Counted from the first letter of the stretch, positions 35,158 through 49,720 are shown. The stretch is 64,000 nt of DNA from Aquila chrysaetos chrysaetos (GCF_900496995.4 NC_044014.1:11930501-11994500); one strand, 5' to 3'. Notes: a model not told the origin generated them from the sequence alone. Program-made: numbers and translations.

Positions 35158-38143
35158 CCAGGCAAACACGGTACTGAAGAACCCAAATCCCAAATAATCC
35201 TTACATTTCCTTTCAGTAATTCCTGTATCAGGCTTTGGTGAGATTTGTGTTTTTCAGTAGCATGCATGACTCTCCACTGCTGGTTCCCTCTCCTGCCCAC
35301 TGATCCTCCATGGATGTAGCTAAAAACAAGAGTGAGAAGTGACGTTGCTTTAGGCCAGATTGTCTGTGATTGTTCTGAGTCCTCTTCCATTCAAGCCCCC
35401 GTGAAGCCCCATGTGGACTTCCCCAGCTGCACGGTGTGCGAGGATGTTCCTTATATACAGGGGCCTTAGATAAAGCAGAGCCCTGGTGTCTGGCATGAGG
35501 TATCTCTCATGGGAACGCCCTCCACTTCTGCTGGCCTATGACCAGCCTGCCCAAGGGTGTTTGAATTCAGAGAAATGTCTTGCAAAGGTTGTCTTTCCCT
35601 AACTCATCAAGACTGTGCTGCCACTTGACCATTGCTCAGGCACTACGAAGTTTAATGGACATCTGTCTGACACCTCAGTACTTTCCCTGATCTGTAGGAT
35701 CTCTCCCTGTTTTTCCCCCCTCCTCAGTGAAGCACAGTGGACAGGGCAGAGTGATGCACCGTAAAAGCCGTGTCCCTCCAAGGAGCTTTCCTTCACAAAG
35801 CTGTGTGCAGAAATGAGAGGTTTTGGGCCCCTTTGCATTGCACTGATAGCTGTCCATGGCCACACTGGGACCAGTAAGGGCAGCCTGCCCATCTCCCGGG
35901 TGGTCTAGCCTTCTGCGTGCCCCAATTTCGTAAAGCAAGAAGAAAATCAGGGGAGTGAAACCACAGATGAGTCAACATTTACTAGCCAAATAGGACCCAG
36001 GGGAGGTGAACTGGGGACTTGACCCTGAAAGCAGATACGATGGGGCAAATGACTGGCTGCAGAGGAAGGGCTGCCTTGGCAGAACGAGGGGCAGCCTGCC
36101 AGGGGACGAGTCTGTCACCTGGAGACTGGTAGGTCGAGATGGGTGAAACATGGGCTCTTGGAGCTGGAAGAATGTGGTAGGCCAACAAAAGCTGGAAATA
36201 AGTACAAAGCCACAGGTCGCCTTTCAAACCTGGCATCCAAAATGAACAACAAAGCAAAGTAAACAAGCTCCTGGGGGTACCTGGTTTCCAGGCAGTTGGG
36301 TCTACAAACTCATAACGTGCTCAGAAGCACTCCGGGAGAGCTGGCCGCTCATTTATGTCAGCACTGCGCAAACACTGTGGCGTTTGGGGAGCAAAAGGCT
36401 TTGGAAACTGAACCCCGGGGCTTGGAGGGACACCCTGCGCTGCCCCCTCCCTGCACACACGGTGCCAGGGTGCCTGGGCAGGGTGGACGGGGGACGTGGA
36501 GCGGCAGTTCTCCACCAGACCCTGCCCACCACCTGAAGATATTCTGCTTCCCACGCAGCTCCGGCTCCGCCAGCCGTCCCGCAGTCGCACGTCCAGCCGT
36601 GCAGCACGCGGCCGCCCGGCTCCCTCATCACCCTCAGCAGGAGCGCAGCCAGCAGCGTGCTGTGCAATAACCCAGAGCAAGACTACAACCACTTCAGAGG
36701 AGGTTTCCCCTGGAGACCCGCAGAAGATTGAATTTGTTATAGTTTCCTCTTCGGCGGGTCCTTGGCGCTCTTTCATGCTGAGAGGTTACGGCCACCCTCT
36801 CACCGCAGCGCTGCCGGCAGCCCAAAACCCAAACACAAATTGATCTCGTTTATGCCCAAACTACCCCGAGGGCCCTGCTCTTCGGGGTGCTGATGGAAGG
36901 ACCATGCAGGGGCAGACCGCCTGTAGACAGGGCACTACAGGAGGGACACGGTCTACTTTCTACCACTGGCCGGCTGATGTCCTGTTTCCTATTTCAAGGT
37001 TGGTTTAATACCCTTGAGGAAAACAGATCTAAACTGTAGGATGATGTTTCAGCTCCCATGTGTGCATGCACGGGAAGCCCTAATTCATGTCAGTGCTGAG
37101 CTGAAAGGTGCCCAATCCTTCCTCCACATCCCAATTGCTTTGGCACCTTCTCCTTGCGGCGGGGGCTTCCCTCCTATCCGTGCTCCTACGTTACCCCCAC
37201 GCATGGCCCCGAAGGTGGGCAGAAAGGTCAGCGAGCTGCAAACACTCACCCTGGGCCTCCGCACTGCCCCATGGATCTAATTGGCAACAGATGAAGCCAG
37301 ACTATTTCCTGAGAGACAAGAGTTTTAACAATCCCTAAAGCCTCTTAGGCAGCAGCAATATCCTAAATGGGAGCTTTATTCTCCGCACTGCTCAACAGAG
37401 CCTGTATTCAGACATGAAATGCTGAAATACTCACTCGGGAGCCCCACTTTGGACTGGAAACCTTCCCCGCAGGCCTGGGGTGTCCCGGATCACCCCCGCA
37501 GAACTGCGGAAAACGCTCTCGCACCGATGAGCTGTAAAGGGCAGGGGCAACGGGATGCCCCAAACCAGAAAGCTCCTTGCTGGATTCAGAGGTCCCCCTC
37601 GAGCCCCAGACTCCCAAACCCCGCTGAGTCTCCCCGTTCATGGAGGCAACTTTTATGTCCCGACCCGTCCCCTGCGGAGCAGGGCAGCGGCACACGGACA
37701 TTCCCAGTGCCGGGGGGAAAACTCAAGAGTGTGAGCACCAGGACATTTTTCTTTCTAGGAAGCCAGAGGCTTCCTTACACTTGCAAACAGGAAGGTGGAG
37801 GGCAAAGCACCCCACTTGTCCCCTGTCTCACGCACGGGGCAGAGGGCATATTGCCGACGGGGTGGCAGGAATGAATCTGGTTTTGCTGCAGCTACCTCCT
37901 CCCAGTTGCATGTACCTCACGCCAGTGTCCCCCAGCCTCCTCCCAGCCAGGGATGCAGAGCCCCTGCTGCTGAAGGGCAAGGGAGCCAGCAGCTGCCAAG
38001 GGTTCACGTGAGCTCGCAGCATTCCTCCAGAAGCTCCTCTAATCTCAGTGACCCCGGCGGGTGGACGGCAGCCAATTGCCATCACTGCATGCTAAGCAGA
38101 CCTCGCTGCAAAGCCAAGGCAGTGTTACCACTGAGGGAGTTAA

Positions 38144-38178
38144 AAGGAAAAAAAAAGAAAGAAAGAAAGAAAAAAAAT
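38144..38178 (+). repeat. (GAAA)n microsatellite
   Basis: A-rich stretch containing four clear GAAA units flanked by A runs. Confidence 0.85.
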
Positions 38179-41130
38179 GTCGCCTGGCCAGTCTAACTGC
38201 ATTTGGTTGATCTGATTTCAGGCGTCTGCTAAGACACAGCATGCCTATTTATCATAATCAGCTTACAGCACAAGGACAGTGTTAACTAGGCTTTACTGGA
38301 TTAAAACCTGCCAACTAATTCATAGCACCTACCCAACCAGTACAAGTGGGCTGAGTCTCTGTGCTTTGTTTAAAACATTTTAGCTGGCATTAAATAAAGG
38401 GGAGCACCTGCAGAAGGTGGAAGGGTACAAAGGCCTTATTGATCCATCAGCATTAAGAGCAATCCCACAATGAAAGGGCAGGGGAAATAAAGAGGCTCGT
38501 GGTCCAAGTGCAGGCAGGTTAACAGAGAGCAGAGCCGTAAAAGCGCTAAGCACAAAGACTGTGTCTTGACAGGTTCCCTCTCATTCAAAGTGCTCAAGGC
38601 TCTTTCTGAAACCACCAGCAATATGGCTTAGTGTCAGCTGCAAAATTCAAACTAAACTGGAATTTGCAGATAAAACACGTTCTTAAACCAGCCTAGAGTT
38701 GCTAATATATGGATATGTTGAGGGGCTGGGGGATAAAGTAATGCAATATTTATTCTAAAAGTCCCAAAGAGCAAATGTTAGCTTTAGTGGAGCCACATCA
38801 GATAATACTGGTGTGAGCAAAAAACAGAATTTCACCAATCCTATGAAAGGAAATGTAAAAATAAAGTTATGCTTACAAAAAACCCATAAGAGAAATCCCT
38901 ACAGTGGAGTATGGCTGGAAACCCTCAGCATCCATGACAACACCCCAGGACAAACCCAAGTCCCTCTGCTACCTGGGCCGTGGGGCACCTGCTATAACCT
39001 CTCATCTAAGACCCATCTGTCTGGAGTCCCTGTAAAGCACAAGACACCTGATTTAGAGATTTAAGGTGCTTCCTGTGAAGCTGATTGCTCTATAGAGAAT
39101 TGCTCCATTACAGCAAACATCTGCTGGTCATTTATCAAAGGAGTCCTCAGATCATTTGAGATAAGTTTCTGACCAGGACCAGCCATTCCTAAGTGCTAGG
39201 AATCCTTGCTTAGAAAAAACCCCAACACATCCAAACCCAGAGGCCTTCCTGCCGTGATACCTGTGGGTATTATCTCATCCATCCTCCTCAGGGAAGCAGT
39301 GGCCAGATCACGAAGTGGAAGAGGCTGCAGCCTTACCAGCAAGTTGTTCAGAGCTGTACTGAACCCCCCTGTCCAACCCTCTCATCATCACATCTCCACT
39401 TGTACCCAGTGCTTTACCCCCGGTCCTCTTGTTGCTGCAGGGTTCTGGGACCTTGTATTTAACCACAAAATCTCAGCGACCCAGCTGGCAGGACCCGACT
39501 CAGAGTTTTTTTATTAGCTTGTGAGGTGCTCTCCAAGCCCATCTCCTATGGTCCTAGAGGTTACCTCAAGGCAGCTGCTTTGATTAAAGACGAATGCAAA
39601 CCGTGTCCCCTGAAGGCTTCGACATAAGAAGGAAACAAGAACCCCAGTGTATTCTCTTTGCATGGAAATCCCACACTGGGGGACAAGGGGAAGTGGGTTG
39701 ACTCAGGATTTTTGCATGTTTGAGGTCAGCAGAGCTGATATTTGTGCATTGACACATTAGATAATTAAATGCAAGGCAGAGTCGGGTGTTGGCTCTAAGC
39801 TTCTCCTTCCTCCATTCAAGCCTCTACCTCCTAAACTAGGGGATGACCTTTGATTTCCCAGCAACACCCACATCCTTACATAAAGGTAGGAGCTGCTCCC
39901 TCCTGGGGTGGACAGAGAGCTACTCAGCTGCCCTGGTTTGGCTGCAGCTCCTACCCACATCCCGTAACACAATGCCTGGTGACTTCGCTCTGATGGGCCC
40001 CGCTCCCCACGCTACAGAAATCCCCAGATCCTGGAAGAGAGAAGTGGATGTAGATGAACTAGAGCAAAACGGTGCAAAATGCCAAGAAAATAGGCCCAGG
40101 AATGCACTGAGCCACTCTCAGGACCTGCAAGATGACCAAAGGCTTCATGCATCAACATCCCTCTTTAGCCAGCTAAGTCCTTACAGTGGTCAGTGCTGCT
40201 TGTCTTGGTCCAGACACACCCCAGAATGAGGTGTAGGAAATAGTAAATGGGAGGACCATAACCAGGCATTAAGCCTGATATTATACCGACTCCATTAATC
40301 CAAACTGGCAAGTTGCGCATTCCAGGCTGAGTCCCTTGGCAAGAGTTGCCAGACGGCTGACTTAAGGATGGAGCATTTATCACCCAGCTCCCACTCGGTT
40401 CGGTGGGACTCTGTCCCGGCAGATAAAGCACATTTACTGCCGCCTCCCTGTTTATGCTGCTGCTTAATTTGCACATGAGCAATGTGTTGAGGTAAAGCTT
40501 CCAACTGCTCCCCTTTAGCAGCAGCCAAGCAGCCTTTGCTGTGGTTAGGAGGAACGGGGAGGGGGAGGCGATGGGGCCGAGCCAGAGCAGGAGGTGGAAG
40601 GCACCAGCCCCAAATATTTTTTCCTCTCCCACCCACTCATGCTACTACTGGCACGTTTATTCCTGCAAGCACCGATCCCTCGTGACTCAAGCAACACAAA
40701 ACAGACCCGGCTCCTCTGCAACACCCACATCAAGTACTCCCTCCTACAAGAAAGCCAGTCCATGTGTTAGGCCTTTCCGACAACAAACCTCCTCTCTCAT
40801 GCCTCGAGTCCTCAAATTCTCCATTGACATCTCTGCTGCCAGCGTGGCCGGTGGGGTCTTATCAGCCGGGGCAATGCAGCTGCAGGGGAGTCAATCCTGA
40901 CACCCCCAGGAGGACACATCCTGCTATCCAGCCGCTTGCAGCAGCAGATAAGGGCTACGTTACACCCAGCTCAAGGCGGCTTGCAAAACTACGCCCGGGA
41001 GGCTCCCAGGAATTAGGACACCGCGATGAGGAGCTGCAGGGGAGCCAGTGTGATCTGAATGGAGCATAAAGGTCCAAACGGTGAATTTTGTTTCCTCTCT
41101 CGCTCGCTGGTGATTGTCTTCCCCCCACCC

Positions 41131-41165
41131 TGCATCTCAGTTTCCCCATCTGTAGAAAGGGGCCG
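41131..41165 (+). repeat. MIR-like SINE 3' end
   Basis: ATCTCAGTTTCCCCATCTGTAGAAAGGGG matches the well-known MIR 3' core almost base for base over about 28 bp. The rest of the element is not recognisable. Confidence 0.5.
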
Positions 41166-42667
41166 GTGATGCTCAGAGCACAAACCGCTCTGCGCTGGCA
41201 AAGTGCTTCTTGTGGAAAGCTTGAGCACAGCGTAGGAGACAGTTTACTGCACTTCAGAAGGGGCAGATGATACCAGATGCTTAATGTGCATGAAAAATAT
41301 CGGTGGACTTTTTGTACTTGGGCACTGTAAAGTCACACCCTCCTGATGGATCTTCTGTATGCACTGGTACTACAAAGGTGAGGGAAGGATTCATCACCTA
41401 GACATGCAAGAGGCTGAGGATCGTTATGATTAATCTTTCTCTGTGATGTGAAGGTACTAAGGGACTCCAGCCTTTGGCCAGACTGGCAGGAAGCCACATA
41501 CTGGATAAACACAGACCCAAAAGACCATTTCTGTCTCAAGGCATTTATAACCTAAGATGCTGAACAGGAATCTTATATGCAGCGGTGGAGAATGCAAAGG
41601 GAAGGTGTAGTCGTTACACTTGAACGTGGAAAATATTCTGGGCTATTGCCAAGTCAACTTTGCATACTATGGTGAAAAATTTTGGTGTGATAAAGCTAAT
41701 GGTAGTTTGTAATGCCTATGTAGGATGGATCCAACATCCTTCCCAAGTTGGGGCCATGCACTCTAGGGTTCCCAGGGTGCTCAGAATAGCTCTAGTTCAC
41801 CCTTCAGTAAACTCTGGTTAACATCTACCTCTCGCAGAACATGCTCAGCCAGGCGATCTGCCCTCCCCCCCCCCCAGCCAGCCCTGAGCTAAGCACAGAG
41901 CCATCCTTCCCACCCAGGAGGCTGCTGATGTAGGAGAGGGGCACCTCAGAGGGCAGTTTTGCAGCTGCACTGATTTAACAGCTAGCTGCTTCACCTCCCC
42001 CCCCCCAGTGCAGTGCATACACGGAGCCATCCCCTGCGCAGTGGAGCAGAGTGAACCGAGCTCCTCTTAGCCCACACGCCGAAGCAGATGGACAAAGATG
42101 TGCCCTACATGCCCCTGCCAGCTCCTGTTTGCACCAGCAGTACGTGAGCCACACTGGTAAACCAGGCAGCTACCTACCAGAAATAAATATGTACGTCAGT
42201 GAAACTGTACAGATGGAAAGCTCCTATTTCATCTGTGGCATCGTTTGGGGTTGTTCCAGCATTAGACATGCCAGAGATCGGTGGTTGTTAAGTTCTTTTT
42301 GGTGTACTCTCTTTTAAAAATCCCTTAATTACATCCTAAATTGGACTATAGATATGAAGGCTTCAAAATAGGAAAATTCAAACCACTTCTGCTTCTCAGT
42401 TGCAGAGGAACTCTTGAAAATCTCTTCGACTATAACCTCCCGCCCCCGAACCAGTGTACTGCCCACCTCTCATGCTCTCTGTTTGCTTGCATGGCATTTC
42501 AGGTTTTTTGGGTACTGATTCCCTCTTTTGTGTGGGGCTTTCCCAGGACTGAACAGGCAAGCTCAAAATCCAGTCAATCACTCCATCACTGCTGTGAGCT
42601 TTCCAAAGTTTCTTACAAGGCAATGATTCACGAGAATAATTTTGTTACCTGATGAATAATACTTGCA

Positions 42668-42800
42668 GAGAGGGTGGACTGGCTGTCAGGAGACCAGTGC
42701 TTTGTTCCTGAATTTGCTTGTGACTTGGTATAGCTTTTATCTCCCTGTCAGCAAGTCACTTTTTACCTGTCTGTTTCTGCCATCTTTGCCTAATTTTCCT
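42668..42800 (+). repeat. MIR-like SINE fragment
   Basis: GGACTGGCTGTCAGGAGACCAG, then TTGCTTGTGACTTGG, then AGCAAGTCACTTTTTACCTGTCTGTTTC follow the order of MIR segments, with an extra stretch between them. Confidence 0.5.
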
Positions 42801-43369
42801 TTTTAGACGGGTTAAATCATCTCACACTATCTCTAATGGGCTGGGTTGTGGCTCCTGGAAACTGCTCTACTGCTTTCCCTTTTCAAAGGAAAGGTGAAAC
42901 TGGGAGCAAAATTTAACGTCCCTCCCTTTAAAATGTCATAAGGCCTCTTAATTCTCCTCCTTTGAGAGCTGGGTGCTATTTTCTGTAAAAACCCACTATT
43001 ATAAAATAGGTACAGCCAGAGGATAAGTCGGTAAAAGTTGTTACTAAAATCAGAGGGATGTGGGTTTGTAATGGCTCAGAAAAGCTGCGTAAGATGACTT
43101 GTCCCCAGCGCGAGGGACCGAACCTCTCCCGAGCGGAGATGTTAGCAGTGCTCCAAACATCCTCTGTTCAGAGGAAACCCTGTTCATTAATATCTTACAG
43201 GACATAAAAGCCTTTTGCCTTTCTTTTGCTGGGGTAGAGAACAAAAGTTATTCCAGTTATATAAGCAGGATCCCAAGATAGCTAGTTTTTTCCATAAGGA
43301 AATATGTGAGTTCAAGGATTTTATTTTTAATACAGAATGAGTCTTGGACTATCTAGCAGAATACAACAC

Positions 43370-43575
43370 GAAAACAGCCACCCTGGGAGAGACCAAAGAT
43401 CCCTCTAACCCAGTATCCTGTCTCCAGTGGCTGCCCACAGCAGATGCCTAAGGGAAAAGCGTGAGGTTGAACAGGCAGCGAAGCTTCCCCAGCACGCTCT
43501 CCCCTCCTGTGGCCAAAGGGTTTCCTGAGCCAGAGAGACCGTGCTTACGTGTAACCACCCTTGACAGATGATTTT
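43370..43575 (-). mobile_element. CR1-like LINE fragment, copy A
   Basis: ACCCAGTATCCTGTCTCCAGTGGC, then AGCAGATGCCTAAGGGAA, then GAAGCTTCCCCAGCACGCTCTCCC and TTTCCTGAGCCAGAGAG correspond to a segment common in antisense CR1 insertions of birds and turtles. A related copy lies at 51835-51965. Strand is inferred from remembered consensus. Confidence 0.55.
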
Positions 43576-46179
43576 TTTTTTTGTCCTGCACCTATATCCC
43601 TGCAGGCCCTGGGCTGGTGCAATGCGGGATGCAGGGAGGCAAGAGCATGAGGGCGAGTGCGGGACCACTCCTCCCATCCTTGAGATGCTGCTGTGACAAA
43701 AATCCCTCTCACACCTGTCCCCCACCTTCTGACACGAGCGAGTGCCCAATAACCATAAATCATCTGAGATTTCCCTTCCCGAGGGCCTCCCCTGTCAGCC
43801 GCTACCTTCGGTAGGAACTGAAATAGGTCAATACAGAGAAACTAATGCAAATCCCACCCTTCATTAAGAGTTGCTTATGATATTGGCTCATCTTGAGTCA
43901 TGACATAACTCTACCCAGTAACCCACATATTGTACACAGGATATGTTTGCACTGCAATCAAAGAAATAATCGTTGAGATGTTTACTGCAACCAGACGTTA
44001 TATAAGAGTTGTGGCTAGTCTTACTGGCTACATTGGTCACATAATTTAATATTTTCACGCTGATAACATAAGAGTAACAGGAAACAAACAAGCAAAAACC
44101 CCACAGAAATGCAGTCAACAAAAACCTCTCCAAACAAATTTGCACTGATGTCGCTCTTCCGCCTCAAAACTTCCTCCCATATATCTCACTAGAGAATCTG
44201 GAGCACTTGCGGGGACCATCTCTGACCAGATTTCAAAAGCATTTAGGTGCAGAGAGCCAGAGCTGGCTGTCTACTCAGGGTTTATAAAAAACACTTGACT
44301 TTTTCAGGTTAAGAAATAGATAGAAAAATTTTAAGCTTGGGTTGAGTTCCCAGAGAAGCTACGTCATTAGGCTGGGATTCCTCTTCTGCCCATGCCTGTT
44401 TGATATTGAGGAATTTGGTCTTTCCCAGTTATCTAAGCCTCTAAGCAAAGGTACCTCCAGAGAATGACTTATCCAGTCTTAAGATGGCAGCTAAGAGGAT
44501 AACGGGAACTGACTTTTACAGGCGCTTCTCTAACTATAGGAGGAATTATACAACTAGTTTACACCTTGGGTTTGGGTGATTAATACTAGGTGAGAAGGAT
44601 TTTATTACCACATGCCCACATTTGTATTTTATATGTGACTTAAGTACTGAGGACTTCAGGTCTGCTTCCAGGTAAGAGGACCTTGGTTTTAAGATGCTTT
44701 TGGAAATAGTCCTCTAAACATGTGTTAACTATGACTGCAATGACAGACGGGAAGCAGCAGAGCAGTGTTCCCTCCCCAGTTCTGCCCGGGAGCTGTGTGT
44801 GTGTTTAGCAAACTGCGCAAACACCCGATGCGTTGTGTATGTCCTCATGCAGCACTGAGCTTCCTCTCTCCAGCTCGGTCACTGTCAGGGTGGCAAGTCC
44901 TCACCAGGAAGGATTTCTGCAGGGAGTCCTGCTGCAACTGCTGGTGATGCTCCAAAAGCTCTGACAGAGCACACAGCATCTCAGAACACCTCAGAAGGTC
45001 TCTCGAGGTCTCAAACCCCACTCAAAGCAGGGATAATTTTGCATTTTGAGGTCTTCTCCAGTTAAGTTTTGAGTAAAAATGGCAATTGCACCACCTCTCC
45101 AGGACCCTGTCCCAGCGTCTGACCACCCACATTGCATAAAACGCTGATGTCTGCCTGAGAGGGCTGCCCTGATGTGCGGGGCTCTGCCTGGGTTATTCTT
45201 AGCCACCATGAGCTGGCTGAATAAGATCATTTCATACCCCTCGGTATAAAAACCTAATTATGTTAAGGCCAAGACACATAATGATTGAAAAGTGCTGGGC
45301 AGATTAAAAGCTTCATGTTCCATCTTTTGCCCATCAATGTATCCTGTGAAATCACTCTACCTGCTAATAATGGGTATGGACACAGGCCCGCTGGGTTTGT
45401 TTTTGCCATGTTATTACAATGTTGTACCTGGCAGGGCGAGCTGAGAGGTCAGGGCTGCAGATCGGTAAACAGGAACAAAACTGGGAAATCTTGAAGACAA
45501 CTGTAAAGCAGAGTTTTTCCACTCAAAGTTTGATCTATTATTGTAATGAATGTTGCATCCTGCGACAGGAAGGTAGAAAAATAACAGGAAGGATTCCAAG
45601 GAGAAGAGGACAAACCTGCAGTCAGAGAGAGCTGGGCAAAGAAAGTCTTTGCAAGCTCATCAGCTTTGACTGAAAAATGGCTTTCAGCTCACCCTGCAAA
45701 ATGTGATTTGTATGCTGTTCAGAGCAATCATTAGTCGAGGTAGTTATCTGGCTCTGTTATGTATTATGCTACAGGTGCAAGGTCTGGAATCCCACATAAT
45801 GGCTGCATAGATCTTGATTTAGCTTATCATCATTTTTTACATTAGCTTTTGAAAGAACAGAAAGAGCTTTGCAGTTGCCCTGTGCTGGGCTGTGAAGCCA
45901 GAGTCACACTCTCGGTGGTCCTCCGGTCAGCAGAAGGGCTGCGGGCTGGCAAGCCCCGAGAAAGGAGTCCACAGCTCACACAGATGGGCAGCGCCGCATC
46001 CAGCTGCAACAATCGGGCAGCCAGATCCAGTATTTTGAAGAAGAAAAAAAGCCAAGAAACAGATAAGGACCACCTACTAGCTACCCCTCTGAGTGCACGT
46101 GGGGCACCTTCCCCTGGGGGAACCCCAGAGGCTCCCTAGCCTCTTGACCCCCTCATAACCAGACCCACGTGGAGACCGA

Positions 46180-46285
46180 TGCATGGAGAAGCTAAGGGGT
46201 TTGCCTGAGGTTGGGCAGAAAGCGGCAGTGATGGTACCGCACCTACGTCACGTGAACCCCTGTCCCGGGCTTTAGCCACAAAACC
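46180..46285 (-). repeat. MIR-like SINE fragment, antisense
   Basis: GAAGCTAAGGGGTTTGCCTGAGGTTGGGCAGAAAG..GGCAGTGATGG and GAACCCCTGTCC..GGCTTTAGCCAC follow the reverse complement of MIR in order. Confidence 0.5.
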
Positions 46286-48270
46286 ATCACCGTTGCATAG
46301 TTAGGCTGTCTTGGCAGGGGGAGATCGGTTTTGTTTAGAAGCCTCTGGGAAACCCGTGCCCTTGAGGCTTGTTGAGACAAGTGCATCCCAGGGAGTTATT
46401 TTACACCAGCCTGCGCTGGTACTGCTTGCTGCAGCCCGTGCCAGGGGCACACGTACGTGGGGCTCAGCCAGGCGCTCCGGCCGTGCCCCGGCTTTGCCAG
46501 CACCGCGCCGGCACGGCTCGGTAGCTGCGGCCGTGCCGAATCCTGCCGGCCGCTGCTCGGGGCAGTGTGTCACGGCATCCTACTGACCATGGCTCACCTG
46601 CCCTGGCAGAGTGACCTACACCGGTCTAATCTCCTCAGCCTAACGCAATCCCCACCGGGACGTCTAGTAATTAAAGCCGCGCTAACCACCGTCGGGGTGG
46701 GGCGCAGGGTGGAACCACTGAACGAACAAATAAAACCAGGACACTGAAACCAGGCTAGTGCTCTTCTAGCAACGTCACCTCTGCAGACAGCAGCCTGGTT
46801 TCCCCAGCGGGACCCACGGGCACCCCGAGATCACAGCCGAGACGGGGGTGACTCACGCGAGCGGGGCACGCCGGCACGCCTGACGTGCAGGAGGGCTGAC
46901 ACGGTGCAACGCCGAGAGCAGGTAAATGCTGCGGTGCTGCAGCTTTGGTTGGGTGTTTGCTGGTGGGGAGCAGCTTGGGCAGCCGAAAAGGGGGAGCAGA
47001 GGAGGTCGGTGCTGTGGCCCCAGTGCTCGGCTTGCTCTCACCTGGTGGGAGTGAAACAGCCGCTGCAGAGCTGAGCTTCGTGCTCTCAGTTTAGGCGACT
47101 CCCCGACTGCGATGGCGTGGGACTGCTGTCCTCGCTCTGCACCCAGGCTCTTCCAAAGGGATTGCCCTTTTTGCTCCATATATGTGGGACAAATAGGGCA
47201 CAAGATTTTTTTTTTTTTGTCACTGATGTATAACCTGTCTGCCTTTAAGCCAATATTTTTGTCTCTTCTTTTAGGAAGGAGAGATGAAAACCTCTGGCCA
47301 TGGGGGACCAGGGCTATCCTCCCTCAGGAAACCCTCTGATTAGAAGCTGAAATTTCAGGTTCATTTACTCATCTGATTATTTGCTGTGAGGTAACGACGA
47401 CTTGGTCTTTACTGCAGGGAGGAGATTTCCCCAAAAAGCCAAACAACTCTGCAGCCATGAAATATAAATCACCTGTTACCAGATGTAAGGCCTGAATCCA
47501 GCTGGGGACCCTCTGTCCTCAGGCTTTCCAGGTGCAAAAGAAACAGAAAGCCCCTGTCTCAACAGGTTTTCAATTTAGGACAAAAAGATAACAGATGGAT
47601 GCAGACAGACAGGTGCCCCAGGAGATACCAGGAGGCAGTAAGAATCACTACACTAGTTGTAGAGTATTAAAGGCACCTTGGGAGAGAATCATGTACTGCT
47701 AGTTTAAGGATTTAACAACTGAGTAATGGGATCATCAGCTAAGGAAGGTAGGACCTGACATCCGAGGCAGGAGAGAGAGATGAGGGAGGGTGGGGATGCG
47801 CCTCAAAAGTGAGCCTGAGCAGCCTACGTTTGATGTGATAAAGAAAGCAGCACGGGAAGGAGTCACAGAGAAGATTGGTGTGACCAAAGCAATGGGCTTT
47901 AACCCCAGGCCAGCAGCATTTTCAACCAGCTTTGTGTATTTTCTTCCTCTGGTATGGATTCCTGTCATCTGACGTTCCCAGGGAACTTATGCAGTGTGGG
48001 AGACCCAACAGCCGATCTGCTGGAGACTGAAATTACCTGGTTGCCTCTTCAGTGGCCAACCGCTTCATCTTTTGCAGTGTCACTGAGAGTGGAGAGCCAG
48101 GGGCAGCAGGGACCTGAGCAAACCTGCTTCTTTCCTCAACAAGGTAAATCCATCACATTTCTGCAACAAACTGTGCTGTCAGGCCAAAATCTTCCCAGGG
48201 AGCACAAGCCCCGTCACAGCCAGACTGACTCCTGCTGCGTTGGCAGGACTCAGCCTGCCCTTCTCCATCC

Positions 48271-48338
48271 CTCCCTCACCTAGTCCTCCTCTCCCTCACC
48301 TAGTCCTCCTCTCCCTCACCTAGTCCTCCTCTCCCTCC
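48271..48338 (+). repeat. 20-bp minisatellite, 3.4 copies
   Basis: CTCCCTCACCTAGTCCTCCT repeats three times without mismatch and is followed by a partial fourth unit. The perfect identity points to recent expansion, and the array is probably polymorphic. Confidence 0.92.
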
Positions 48339-49720
48339 TCATCCTTGCCAGGAAGCCAGCCTGGCTCCTCGCCGTGCCTTACCTGCGCTCCCAGTGCTGG
48401 AGGAGAGCTGACTCCATGCAGGAGCTGCTGTGGTGAGCCAAGCGCTCGCTTCCATTTTCACGGTGGAAAAGGACACTCTCGAAGCAGCATTAAACTCAGT
48501 GGCACGTTAAATGACTTTAAGTTCATCTTATGCGTAGAGGCCTAAGAAGCCTCTTGTTTCCTCTGTAAATAATTAGGGGGAGTTTGCTGAGGTCTGACGA
48601 GGCTGCTCGTGGCTGCAGCTCGAGCTGCTCCTGCATTTCCACCGCAGAGCACTCAGGGGCATGGGGAGCAGAGAGCCCGAGGGCTCAGAGGCATCATTTG
48701 GCACTACAGCATTTGCAAAGACAAAGCCAATTTTCCTGTTGCAGCGGCACATTTAGAAAGTGTTTGACTTATGGGAGGAAGGGGAAGGAGGCCTGTCCTC
48801 TCTACCCTCCATAGCCACCCAGTTGGGCTTTGAAGGGACAGGGCTGTGACTGGTTGCGATGTACCAGGTACCTGTGGATGGAGGGAGGCCGGCTATGATG
48901 AGCCTGGCAGCAGGGGACCGGCTGCAGCGCACGTGCCTGGACAGCCCACCATGGTTCGCTGGCCAGAGGAACGAGCCCCGCCGCTCGCTAAGGGAGCGGG
49001 ACGAACGCCCCACTCACCAGTTTGGGTTATGCTGCTACCACCGACACAAACCCACGCCTCTGCCAATGCCACCTCTCTGTGCCACTCTCACCTTAACTCT
49101 GCTCGTTTCCCAGACCCCCCCAGAAGCTGTGGGGAAGGGTCCAAAGCAACCCCCTCACAGCTCCCTCCTTGGCTCACCCGTCCCCGTGCTGATCAGCCAT
49201 CGCATTTACACAGAGCATGTGTCAGTAACGATCCATCAGCTCATCTCTGCTCAGCTCACCCAGAAACCCGCTCCGTGGCTCTGTGCAACCAATGATGGTG
49301 AAAAGTCAAATCAATGCTGCACAGAAACGACTGAAAGTGGCTTCCTGTTCATCCATTGGCCCCCAAAGCCCTCTCCCCCTCCCCTCTGTTTTTAGAAAGG
49401 GAATATTTTAAAGACTAATTCTCTTACAAGGAGCCCTGAGTAGGAGAAAGGAACAGTTCGTACTCAACAGAGTTTCTCTGGCTTGGCTGCCATTCACTCG
49501 TCAATCAAACGGACACCCATGAGCGCTCGTAAACAGCTCTGAGATATCTGGGAATGCTGAATGTCAATGAATTGATGCTGGTCAGCTTGATGGCCAAGTG
49601 TACTGGAAAAAGAGCATCAGCACATATTTTGGCTTTTAGGTGTTCACTTCGTGTTTGTAGATGCTTTGACATTTAAAGCAGGCTTTCCACTGGCTATGTG
49701 GAGCTTATTTCCCCCTTGTC

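Larger units (their letters stand above)
35158..43369. other. Intergenic DNA (middle)
   Basis: No exon recognised. It contains AP-1 motifs (35968, 39699), a small GC-rich patch (about 36500-36640), a GAAA microsatellite, a MIR-like end at 41131-41165, a MIR-like SINE at 42668-42800 and paired poly-C runs (41865-41875, 41997-42006). Confidence 0.55.

Noticed and set aside
41865-42035. Possible tandem duplication around two poly-C runs
   Set aside because: Similarity outside the C runs is limited to short scattered blocks such as GAGCCATCC.
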